Shown here: piece by piece, positions 25,951-33,307 of the stretch | How the letters are laid out: each line of letters opens with the position of its first letter | Position numbering within the stretch: the first letter of the stretch is position 1 | DNA from: an uncultured Atopobium sp. | GTDB lineage: Bacteria > Actinomycetota > Coriobacteriia > Coriobacteriales > Atopobiaceae | Direction: 5' to 3' | Length of the DNA: 42,662 nucleotides | Assembly (NCBI GenBank): GCA_938036925.1 | Contig: CALHVU010000002.1 | Location: 1 to 42,662 of the forward strand | Position numbers and translations under genes: made by a program | The notes under the pieces: model-generated | Seen by the model: only the letters and a program-made list of their open reading frames with translations | The model's database searches: none | Told to the model about the DNA's origin: nothing

Positions 25951-26220
25951 TTATACAATCCAGAAATTTTTTCCGCCAGTGAGGTCAAATTCAACGGTCA
26001 TGCCTTTTATTGCAAAAAACGCCTCAATTTGCTCCTTTGTTTTCTCAAGCTCTTGACCGTCGATTTTCTCGCGCTCATCGGTTTTCTCGTCAGAGGGGAG
26101 CTCTATCCAAAGAGATTGCTTGCCACATGCGTCACGCAGGTGAACTTTACTTAAAAGGCCCTGCTGAGCAAGCCTTTCATTGAGATGAATGAGGTCAAAG
26201 AAATTGACAACTTTTGGCAT
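25951..26220 (-). CDS. RDAC-family small protein
   Basis: 89 residues. The motif KVHLRDACGKQSLWIE is the hallmark of the small RDAC protein family found in Coriobacteria and Clostridia, whose function is unknown. The C-terminus (IKGMTVEFDLTGGKNFWIV) looks like a beta-hairpin. No signal peptide or membrane helix is seen. I chose ATG 26220 (MPKVVNFFDL) because the frame further upstream is Lys/Arg-rich and has no better ribosome site. The gene stands alone downstream of a divergent promoter region. Confidence 0.75.
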   Translation of the reverse strand: MPKVVNFFDLIHLNERLAQQGLLSKVHLRDACGKQSLWIELPSDEKTDEREKIDGQELEKTKEQIEAFFAIKGMTVEFDLTGGKNFWIV

Positions 26221-26270
26221 GCTAACTCGTTTCTCTAAACGCTTGCTCTTAAGCATACACGTTTGCAAAT

Positions 26271-26279
26271 TGGTACAAT
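26271..26279 (+). promoter_or_regulatory. extended -10 promoter of the tannase-like gene
   Basis: TGGTACAAT is an extended -10 element (TGn plus TACAAT, 5 of 6) 71 bases before the start codon. No clear -35 is present. Confidence 0.4.
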
Positions 26280-26349
26280 AGATTGTCTAGCTTGAATTAG
26301 GTCAGCGGTCGTTGCTGCCTCCACTGAATAAACTATTCGAGGGGAAATT

Positions 26350-28173
26350 ATGGCCTTTACGAGAAAAGAATTCTTGTCCCTTTCTGCCCTGGGAGCCGCT
26401 GGTACATTAGCAGCGTGTACTCCGCAGGCAAGGACCTCTGAGGATACGAATCAGCCTGCATCTAACGTGGACCTTGAAGAGTTCAAGTCACTTAAGCTGG
26501 ACATGACCCAGTGGAGTTATGACGAGGATAACGACTGCTACTATCAGCTGGGCATTCAGTACTGCACTAAGCCTGCAAGCAAGTCGGTAAACACTCTCTC
26601 GGTTTTTGTGCCTGGTAAGTATTTCTCAGGAACCAAGAAGGGCTCTACCTACGAGTGCGAAGTAAGCGAGAAGGCCGTTGTGGGCAGCTTCACCGCACGT
26701 ACCGCGCCAATCGTCATGCCTATTAACACAGCAACGCTGTTCCCTCAGAGCGCTCCTACAAGCTACGCATACGAAGGCCTCGCACCGTACCTTGAGGCTG
26801 GTTTTGTGTACGTATACGCAGGTTTCCGTGGTAGAAGTGCCGGTTACGATTCAACTACCGGCTCGGACGAGCTTTACGCAGGCGGTTCTCCTTGGCCAGC
26901 AGTAGACTTCAAGGCTGCCATCAGGTATTTGCGCTACAACCATGAGCAGCTCCCATGCAATACATCAAAGATTTTTGTGTTTGGCTTTGCAGCTGGCGGC
27001 GGCCTCAGCGCGGTGCTGGGAACCTCGGGAGACTCTCCGCTCTATACGCCATATCTTAAGGCTGTTGGCGCTGCTACACATAGCGAGAAGGGCGAGCAGC
27101 TTTCAGACTCTATTTACGGCAGCGCTTCATGGTGTTCTGCAACTTCATACGACCTTGCAGACGCAGCGTATGAGTGGTCAGCTGGTCAGTATGCAGATGC
27201 AACAGATTCTCGTGCTGAGGGTGTATGGACCCAGCCTCTCTCACAAGATCTTGCTGGCGCATATGCGTCATTTGTCAACAACATGGATCTTCTCGACAGC
27301 AATGATAGTAAGGTCAGTCTTGATGAAACTAACTCTGGCGTCTATACTGCGGGATCATATGCAGACCTTCTTGTAAATGAACTTGAGACTTCTGCAGACA
27401 ACTTCATCAAGGATAATGCGTTTCCTTACACGTCCACGCCTCAGCGTCTAGAGGAGCCAACATTCCCAGGTGATCCAAACTTGGCAACGGTCCGTGGAAC
27501 AGACAATGCAACTCCTGCTACACAGCAGGTTCAATCTACTATTTACGATACCGCTGAACATTATTTTGGTTCTTTGAATTCAGAGTCTATTTGGGTTGTA
27601 TATAACCTTCGTCGTCAGAGCGTTGAGCTTGAGAATTTGAGGGGTTTCTCGCGAGCTTTAAGAGGCGCGTCGCTTCCAGTTGGAGCTTTTGATGCTCCTG
27701 ATAGAAGCACCCGCGCTAACCAGCTTTTTGGTGTTGGCGAGCAAAGTACACTGCATTTTGATGAGCAGACTGCTGACCTCATTAAAAAGAACCTTGATAC
27801 GTACATGAAGCTTGCCGATTGGAAGTCCAGCTACGCTAATGATTGGACCTCTGATCTGAATAAGGCTGATACGCTGGAGAATGACATTCCAACTCGTGTT
27901 GATATGTTCAATCCACTGTACTTTACCAGCGCATCTTACAAAGGCTATCAGACAGCATCGGTTGCTCCTTATTGGCGTATTAATGAGGGCGCTCAGAATA
28001 CTGATACTTCAATTTGTACCTCGTTCAATTTGGGCCTGTCTCTAAAGCATTTCTCGGGCGTGAGCAGTGTTGATTACACGCTTGTTTGGGATAAGGGCCA
28101 CGTTCTTGCCGAGAGAACAGGCAATGCAACTGCTAACTTGGTGTCTTGGATTGTTTCGTGCGCGTCTGCTTAA
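26350..28173 (+). CDS. tannase/feruloyl-esterase-like lipoprotein lacking the nucleophile serine
   Basis: 607 residues. The N-terminus has a Tat-like motif (FTRKEFLSLSA) and a lipobox ending in LAAC (Cys at about 23), so it should be a membrane-anchored lipoprotein. The alpha/beta-hydrolase core resembles the tannase-like proteins common in Coriobacteria. The nucleophile elbow, normally G-x-S-x-G, reads G-F-A214-A-G (codon GCA). The C-terminal His584 (WDKGHVLAE) is kept. With Ala at the nucleophile position ester hydrolysis is unlikely by the usual mechanism, so it may bind substrate only. The start is set by GAGGGG before ATG. The cyclophilin gene follows after 15 bases. Confidence 0.75.
   Translation: MAFTRKEFLSLSALGAAGTLAACTPQARTSEDTNQPASNVDLEEFKSLKLDMTQWSYDEDNDCYYQLGIQYCTKPASKSVNTLSVFVPGKYFSGTKKGSTYECEVSEKAVVGSFTARTAPIVMPINTATLFPQSAPTSYAYEGLAPYLEAGFVYVYAGFRGRSAGYDSTTGSDELYAGGSPWPAVDFKAAIRYLRYNHEQLPCNTSKIFVFGFAAGGGLSAVLGTSGDSPLYTPYLKAVGAATHSEKGEQLSDSIYGSASWCSATSYDLADAAYEWSAGQYADATDSRAEGVWTQPLSQDLAGAYASFVNNMDLLDSNDSKVSLDETNSGVYTAGSYADLLVNELETSADNFIKDNAFPYTSTPQRLEEPTFPGDPNLATVRGTDNATPATQQVQSTIYDTAEHYFGSLNSESIWVVYNLRRQSVELENLRGFSRALRGASLPVGAFDAPDRSTRANQLFGVGEQSTLHFDEQTADLIKKNLDTYMKLADWKSSYANDWTSDLNKADTLENDIPTRVDMFNPLYFTSASYKGYQTASVAPYWRINEGAQNTDTSICTSFNLGLSLKHFSGVSSVDYTLVWDKGHVLAERTGNATANLVSWIVSCASA
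27641..27653 (-). repeat. GCGAGAAACCC motif copy 3 (in tannase-like gene)
   Basis: The minus strand reads CGCGAGAAACCCC. In the gene's frame it encodes G-F-S-R. Confidence 0.75.
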
Positions 28174-28188
28174 AGGGGAGGTCATAGC

Positions 28189-28911
28189 GTGTTTCAAACA
28201 AAGAATCGCCGACTGTATGGTGCTATAGTCATCGTTGTGTTTGCGGTAGGAGCAATATTCTTCTCTCTTATGAGGGGTGCTGATAAGTCTCAGCCTCAAG
28301 CAAACTCGCAATCGCAGCAATCCCAACAGACGCAGCAAACGCAACAGACGCAGTCTCAGAGCTCACAAAATAAGGGCTACATCGATTCCGTAGCAGCGGA
28401 TGACCCGTATGCAAAGGGCATTCACCATGTTCGCATTGTGGTGAAGGATTACGGCACTATCGAGGCAACTCTTAACGCAAACGTTGCGCCTATTACGGTC
28501 TCCAACTTTGCTCATCTTGCCGAGTCAGGCTTCTATAATGGCCTTACGTTCCATCGCATTATTGACGGCTTCATGATTCAAGGTGGAGATCCTAAGGGCA
28601 ATGGCTCGGGTGGATCCGAGAATAAAATCAAGGGCGAGTTCACCAAAAATGGTGTCGAGAATAACATCTCGCATACACGTGGAACTATTTCCATGGCACG
28701 CGCCCAAGATCCAAACTCTGCAAGCTCACAGTTCTTTATCATGCAGGCAGATAACTCAACTCTGAATGGAAATTACGCTGCATTTGGCACGGTAACAAGT
28801 GGAATGGACGTTGTCGATGCAATTTGTAAAGGCGTAACTCCAACCGATTCAAATGGGACCATCCCTGCCTCAGAGCAACCAGTCATTGAGTCCATCACAA
28901 TGATTGATTAG
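28189..28911 (+). CDS. membrane-anchored cyclophilin-type peptidyl-prolyl isomerase
   Basis: 240 residues. An N-terminal membrane helix or signal (about 8-27) is followed by a Gln/Ser/Thr-rich linker (about 35-65) and a cyclophilin domain. The domain contains FHRIIDGFMIQGGDP with the catalytic Arg, SMARAQDPNSASSQFFI and AAFGTVTSGMDVVD. It should speed folding of exported proteins at the outer face of the membrane. The start is GTG 28189 with GGGGAGG seven bases upstream. It is cotranscribed with the tannase-like lipoprotein. Confidence 0.92.
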   Translation: MFQTKNRRLYGAIVIVVFAVGAIFFSLMRGADKSQPQANSQSQQSQQTQQTQQTQSQSSQNKGYIDSVAADDPYAKGIHHVRIVVKDYGTIEATLNANVAPITVSNFAHLAESGFYNGLTFHRIIDGFMIQGGDPKGNGSGGSENKIKGEFTKNGVENNISHTRGTISMARAQDPNSASSQFFIMQADNSTLNGNYAAFGTVTSGMDVVDAICKGVTPTDSNGTIPASEQPVIESITMID

Positions 28912-28942
28912 ATTCCTTATATAAAATATTGTTATGTTATTG

Positions 28943-28978
28943 AATGACCTGCGACCAGTTATAAAGTTGCAGGTCATT
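28943..28978 (+). terminator. hairpin after the cyclophilin gene
   Basis: A 10-bp perfect stem (28943-28952 with 28969-28978) lies 31 bases after the stop. It has a 16-base loop and no T run, so termination is uncertain. Confidence 0.4.
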
Positions 28979-29007
28979 GGCTTAAAACACGCTTCTCATG
29001 GTATACT
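28977..29007 (+). promoter_or_regulatory. candidate promoter of the CarD-like gene
   Basis: TTGGCT (28977-28982) and TATACT (29002-29007, 5 of 6) are separated by 19 bases. The -35 overlaps the end of the hairpin of the preceding gene. Confidence 0.38.
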
Positions 29008-29032
29008 ATTGTTATCCGAGAGGAGTGGTGTT

Positions 29033-29533
29033 ATGCGGGCTGTTGGCGAGTTTTGCGTTCACCCAGGTCAGGGCGTATGTCTTGTTGAAAATGTAGTTTC
29101 GGAGCCTACTCCGGCCTACGTTTTGTCTCCTATTGGGCAAAAACATCCTGTTCAGATTGTATTTCCTCTTAATCAAGAATTCAGACTACGCGATCTTATG
29201 ACGCACGACGAGGCCATGAATCTTGTTGATACCTATCCTCAAATTGAGCTTATTACGTTCCATATTCATAATGCGTCGCTTGAGGAATCTCATTTTAGAC
29301 ACGCTATTAGAGAAGGTTCTTGTAAAGACTCCATTAGTATTGCTAAAACATTTAGAGCTCGTATTGACAAGGCGCGTTCGCTCAACAAGAAACCACCTGT
29401 TTCTCATGAGAGAATTTTTAAGATGGCCAGTAATCGCGGTCTTTACGAGCTTATTACGGCACTTAATTGCACCGTTGACGAGATTCAAAAGGTGTTTAGT
29501 TCGCGCTATGGCGTAGAAATTGGAAAGGCGTAG
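29033..29533 (+). CDS. CarD-family transcriptional regulator
   Basis: 166 residues. The N-terminal RNA-polymerase-interacting domain (VGEFCVHPGQGVCLVENV) and helical C-terminal part match the CarD/CdnL family. These proteins bind the RNA polymerase beta subunit and stabilise the open complex, often at rRNA promoters. AGGAG lies seven bases before ATG 29033, which excludes an upstream extension to 28934. It is followed by an ACT-domain gene and a HAD phosphatase on the same strand. Confidence 0.82.
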   Translation: MRAVGEFCVHPGQGVCLVENVVSEPTPAYVLSPIGQKHPVQIVFPLNQEFRLRDLMTHDEAMNLVDTYPQIELITFHIHNASLEESHFRHAIREGSCKDSISIAKTFRARIDKARSLNKKPPVSHERIFKMASNRGLYELITALNCTVDEIQKVFSSRYGVEIGKA

Positions 29534-29535
29534 CT

Positions 29536-29565
29536 TATAATTAACCCATCCGTTCAAGAGATGGG
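29536..29565 (+). promoter_or_regulatory. perfect -10 box and hairpin before the ACT-domain gene
   Basis: TATAAT at 29536-29541 is a consensus -10, though no good -35 is seen. Immediately after it, CCCATC (29545-29550) pairs with GATGGG (29560-29565), ending five bases before the start codon. No separate Shine-Dalgarno sequence is visible, so the hairpin may control translation. Confidence 0.35.
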
Positions 29566-29570
29566 AAATT

Positions 29571-29858
29571 ATGGCTTCAGAAACATCTGCAAATCGTGCT
29601 GTTGTCACTGTTTTGGGCAGCGACGCTCCTGGAATTGTTGCAGCAATTTCTACCACTTTGGCCGAGTCCAACGCTAATATTCTGGATATCGCTCAAACTA
29701 TTCTGTCTGGTATTTTTACCATGACCATGCTGGTTGAACTTCAGGATGCTGAGTCTTTCTTGAGCCTCAAAGAGCGTCTTGATGCTGTTTCAGAAAAGCT
29801 TGGTGTACAAGTAAATATGCAGCGTGAAGAGGTTTTCACGTTTATGTATCGTCCATAA
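29571..29858 (+). CDS. ACT-domain protein (UPF0237 type)
   Basis: 95 residues that form ACT-type folds: AVVTVLGSDAPGIVAAISTTLAESNANILDIAQTI and FTMTMLVEL. Single ACT-domain proteins of the UPF0237/GcvR-like group bind small ligands, often amino acids, but the ligand here is unknown. It lies 12 bases before the HAD phosphatase, so the two are probably cotranscribed. Confidence 0.88.
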   Translation: MASETSANRAVVTVLGSDAPGIVAAISTTLAESNANILDIAQTILSGIFTMTMLVELQDAESFLSLKERLDAVSEKLGVQVNMQREEVFTFMYRP

Positions 29859-29870
29859 AGAGGTAGTGTT

Positions 29871-30773
29871 TTGTCAGAGCTTTCAACTGAAGAACTCATT
29901 GCTCAAAAGCAGTCTTGGCTCACTCAAGATGTATCAAATCTGAAAGTAGATATTGTCTTTTCCGATATGGATGAGACGTTTTTGCATACTGACAAATCTC
30001 CTGATGTCAAAAACATGGCAATGTTGGATCGCCTGGCTGAGCTAGGTATTCCCTTTGTTCCTTGTTCTGGACGCGCGTTTAACGTGCTTCCAAAAGAGGT
30101 TGTGAACCATCCTGCTTCTAAGTATGTGGTTTCTTGCGACGGTGCCGTTATCAGAGATCTTTCCACTCAGGCTGTTCTTCACGAGTCTACAGTGACAAAA
30201 GAGCAGGCACTTGAGTTGTATAAAAAGCTTAAGGACTATCCTGTGACTTTTGACATCTTTGCAGACGGAGGTGTCTATCTGGAACGCCCAAGGCATAATC
30301 TGATTACACAGCTTGGTATTCCTGCAGATCACGCAGCATTTATGCAGCGTTCTCGCACCCCCTTTGATCAAAGTGTTGAGGAGTTTATTGAAGGCGTTAC
30401 TACCATTGAGCGTCTTGGTTCCTACTGGTCTGTTGCGGAAGGCGAGAAATACCAGGCACTTGTAGCAGATGCTGTAGCTTCGGTAAAGGGACTCAGTGGC
30501 ACAGCTTCCATGAGTATGGGAATGGAAATCCTGGCCGACGGCACTTCAAAGGGTGCTGCACTTCAGTGGCTCTGCAACTATCTTGGCCTCTCTACAGAGA
30601 ACGCCGCAGCTTTTGGCGATTCGCTCAATGATGTCGCCATGCTTTCTACGGCGGGAATGGGTACGGCAGTTGCCAACGCTCGTCGTGAAGATTTTGAGGC
30701 AGCAACCTATATCACACTCACTAACGATCAGGCGGGTTTCTCGCGATTCCTTACGTGGGCACTGGGGGAGTAG
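29871..30773 (+). CDS. HAD-superfamily Cof-type phosphatase
   Basis: 300 residues. The nucleophile motif DMDET (Asp32, Asp34), motif II (PCSGRAF), Lys in DGTSKGAAL and the acidic motif GDSLNDVAML define a Cof-type sugar-phosphate or nucleotide phosphatase. The start codon is TTG 29871, preceded by AGAGG. The substrate cannot be read from the sequence. The last 14 codons contain a GCGAGAAACCC repeat. A hairpin terminator follows. Confidence 0.88.
   Translation: MSELSTEELIAQKQSWLTQDVSNLKVDIVFSDMDETFLHTDKSPDVKNMAMLDRLAELGIPFVPCSGRAFNVLPKEVVNHPASKYVVSCDGAVIRDLSTQAVLHESTVTKEQALELYKKLKDYPVTFDIFADGGVYLERPRHNLITQLGIPADHAAFMQRSRTPFDQSVEEFIEGVTTIERLGSYWSVAEGEKYQALVADAVASVKGLSGTASMSMGMEILADGTSKGAALQWLCNYLGLSTENAAAFGDSLNDVAMLSTAGMGTAVANARREDFEAATYITLTNDQAGFSRFLTWALGE
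30733..30745 (-). repeat. GCGAGAAACCC motif copy 4 (3' end of HAD gene)
   Basis: The minus strand reads CGCGAGAAACCCG. In the gene it encodes G-F-S-R, about ten codons before the stop. Confidence 0.75.
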
Positions 30774-30850
30774 CACTTGGCGCTGGAAACGTAACGTTTC
30801 AGAGTTTTCGCTTTAAAGTTTTGCTCGAGGCATATGGTTTAAAGAAAAAA

Positions 30851-30879
30851 CCGGCAGATACAATCTGTCGGCTTTTGTT
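30851..30879 (+). terminator. bidirectional terminator between the HAD and kup genes
   Basis: A 9-bp stem (30851-30859 with 30863-30871, one G-T pair) with loop ACA has an A run before it and CTTTTGTT after it, so it can serve both convergent genes. Confidence 0.82.
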
Positions 30880-30908
30880 GTGAGAAGTAAAACTGCTACG
30901 CGCTAGGC

Positions 30909-33191
30909 TTAGTGATTGATGTCTTGCTGCTCCTCAAAGACATCTTCATCAGCCTCTTCTTCGTCAAGTTTAAGAGGACGGAAGCTGGCGGTATCGCCAC
31001 CAACGTAGTCTGCAACGGTAGCTGCGTTTTCAACGCGCTCCTTGTGCAGCGCTTCTGCAAAGATATCTTCGTCTTCCTCAATCTCTGCAATACGCTCTTT
31101 CATAGGAGCCTCAACAAGTGGCATAGAACCCGTCTGAGCTGCGTCATCAAGCGTGATACGAGTAAGCTTCTGACCGCGCTTAACCTTGGAGAACAGAGGA
31201 ACGTACTCAAAGACAATGTTGGAGTTCTCAAGACCATACCAGCGAGCAGGAGATCCGCAGATGCGACGAATAAAGTACTTAAGCTCAAGGCAACGAGCGT
31301 CAAAACCGTTGATGTCAGTCTCTGGAGCTAGTACCTTACGCAGCAGACAGAATCTAAAGTCACCAATCTCGGAGTGCTCCTTGTAAATGGAATACTTGTG
31401 ATTCTGTGGCGCAAGCTGATTGTTCTTAATCAGGTCACCAACAATCTGATACAGATAGGTGTTAATACGCTGGTTTACCCTAAAGCCAAGACGCAGGGTG
31501 ATCTTGAACAGGAAGTCTGTACCAAAGTCGTTGACGATAAACTCACGGGTATTTGGATCGTCTGTCAGCGAGATGTTAATAAAGTAGTAGGCCTTAGCAC
31601 GCTTTGGACGCTTATCCAAGATGGAATAGAGGATGTCTCGATCCAGCTTGTCAAATGAAGAGTCATTGGTCAAGAAGACCAGGTTGTCAGCGAGGGTTGT
31701 ATAATCTGCATCGTGACTCAAGCTACGGAGCTGGTCAATGTATTTATCTACGGGGAGATAAACGCTCTGCGTCCTCTCAACAGCGGTACCGCGGCGCCAG
31801 ACAAACATGACAACAAAGATTGCGGTAGCCATAAGAACGGTAAAGTAGCCGCCGTGGAAGAACTTGGTAAGGCTTGAGAAGAAGAACATAGCCTCGATAG
31901 CACCAAAGAAAAGAATGAATGGAATGGCCGCCCATAGGCGCTTTCTGATAACGGCCAGGTAGGTGTAGAGCAAGATTGAGGTCATGAGCATGGTAACGGT
32001 AATTGCAAGACCGTACGCTGCTTCCATGTGCTCAGAGCTCTGGAAGAGAAGTACAACGCCAATGCAGCCAACCCACATGATGTTGTTTACAAGTGGAATG
32101 TAAATCTGGCCCTTAGTTGTGGAAGGGTAGCTAATCTTAATGTGAGGCATAAGATCAAGTTTAATTGCCTCAGAGACAATGGAATAAGAGCCAGTAATCA
32201 GTGCCTGAGAGGCAATAATTGCAGCAAGAGCAGAGAGAATAACGGCAAATGGTCTAAGCTGACTAGGAAGCATTTCAAAGAAAGGATTGAGGTCTTTGAT
32301 AGCGTTAAAGCTCTCGTTGGTGTGGTTAGTGATGATCCATGCGCCTTGTCCAAGGTAGTTCAGAATCAAGCAGACTTTAACAAAAGGCCAGCTTACGTAA
32401 ATGTTGCTCTTGCCAACGTGACCCATGTCAGAATAAAGTGCCTCTGCACCAGTGGTACAAAGGAAGACACTGCCTAAAACCATGAGGCCAGCTGCATTGA
32501 GCTTGCCATCAAAGAGGAACAGAATGCCGCGGACTGGGTTAAGAGCTCGAACAACGCTAATGTCAGCAAACATGTTCATAACACCCATGGCACCCAAGAA
32601 CAAGAACCAAAGCGTCATGACAGGGCCAAAGGCCTTACCAATGGTAGAAGTACCTGCCTTCTGTAAGGCAAAGAGGGTGCAGAGGATGATGATGGTAATC
32701 ATGACAACAATGTGCTGATTATCACCAATAATAGCATGAGCTGCAGGAATAGTACGCAAACCCTCAATAGCGGTGGTTACCGTAACAGCTGGGGTCAAAA
32801 TACCGTCAGCAAGAAGAGCTGCGCCACCAATCATGGCAGGAATAATCAGCCATTTGGCGCACTTTTTAACCAAACTGTAGAGCGCAAAGATTCCGCCCTC
32901 ATTGTGGTTGTCTGCCTTCATTGCAACCATGACGTATTTAACGGTTGTAATGAGTGTCAGCGTCCAGATAATGAGGGACAGAGCACCCAAAACAACATCG
33001 GTGCTCATGGTAAGAAGTCCACCATTACCAGCGATAATTGCCTTCATGGTGTACATTGGAGAAGTGCCAATGTCACCGTAGACGATGCCAAGGGTAACAA
33101 GTACCATGCCAGCACTTAGAGGAATGCCAGTTGATTTCTTGGCTTTGTCCTTAGAGAAAAGCGCATGAAATGCAGCTTTACTTGTATTCAT
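30909..33191 (-). CDS. kup: Kup-type potassium uptake transporter
   Basis: 760-residue K+:H+ symporter of the KUP/HAK/KT family. The start of the first helix, LGIVYGDIGTSPMYTMKAI, is the family signature. About twelve membrane helices extend to about residue 455, followed by a large cytoplasmic domain. The last 65 residues are strongly acidic (EIEEDEDIF, DEEEADEDVF) and make the protein longer than the usual 620-680 residues. GAGAGGA precedes the ATG. A 14-base perfect palindrome lies 60 bases upstream. No c-di-AMP riboswitch is seen in the leader. Confidence 0.95.
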   Translation of the reverse strand: MNTSKAAFHALFSKDKAKKSTGIPLSAGMVLVTLGIVYGDIGTSPMYTMKAIIAGNGGLLTMSTDVVLGALSLIIWTLTLITTVKYVMVAMKADNHNEGGIFALYSLVKKCAKWLIIPAMIGGAALLADGILTPAVTVTTAIEGLRTIPAAHAIIGDNQHIVVMITIIILCTLFALQKAGTSTIGKAFGPVMTLWFLFLGAMGVMNMFADISVVRALNPVRGILFLFDGKLNAAGLMVLGSVFLCTTGAEALYSDMGHVGKSNIYVSWPFVKVCLILNYLGQGAWIITNHTNESFNAIKDLNPFFEMLPSQLRPFAVILSALAAIIASQALITGSYSIVSEAIKLDLMPHIKISYPSTTKGQIYIPLVNNIMWVGCIGVVLLFQSSEHMEAAYGLAITVTMLMTSILLYTYLAVIRKRLWAAIPFILFFGAIEAMFFFSSLTKFFHGGYFTVLMATAIFVVMFVWRRGTAVERTQSVYLPVDKYIDQLRSLSHDADYTTLADNLVFLTNDSSFDKLDRDILYSILDKRPKRAKAYYFINISLTDDPNTREFIVNDFGTDFLFKITLRLGFRVNQRINTYLYQIVGDLIKNNQLAPQNHKYSIYKEHSEIGDFRFCLLRKVLAPETDINGFDARCLELKYFIRRICGSPARWYGLENSNIVFEYVPLFSKVKRGQKLTRITLDDAAQTGSMPLVEAPMKERIAEIEEDEDIFAEALHKERVENAATVADYVGGDTASFRPLKLDEEEADEDVFEEQQDINH

Positions 33192-33250
33192 CCATTAATC
33201 CTCTCAATAGATGATCGGTTCAGTTCGTCATCATATGTTAGTCCATATAC

Positions 33251-33264
33251 CTAGTTATAACTAG
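33251..33264. promoter_or_regulatory. perfect palindrome upstream of kup
   Basis: CTAGTTATAACTAG is a 14-base perfect palindrome centred about 66 bases before the kup start, and it contains a possible minus-strand -10 (TATAAC). It is a candidate operator. Confidence 0.4.
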
Positions 33265-33307
33265 ACGAATGTACAAACGTACTTATTTTGCCTGCAAGCG
33301 GAAAAAT

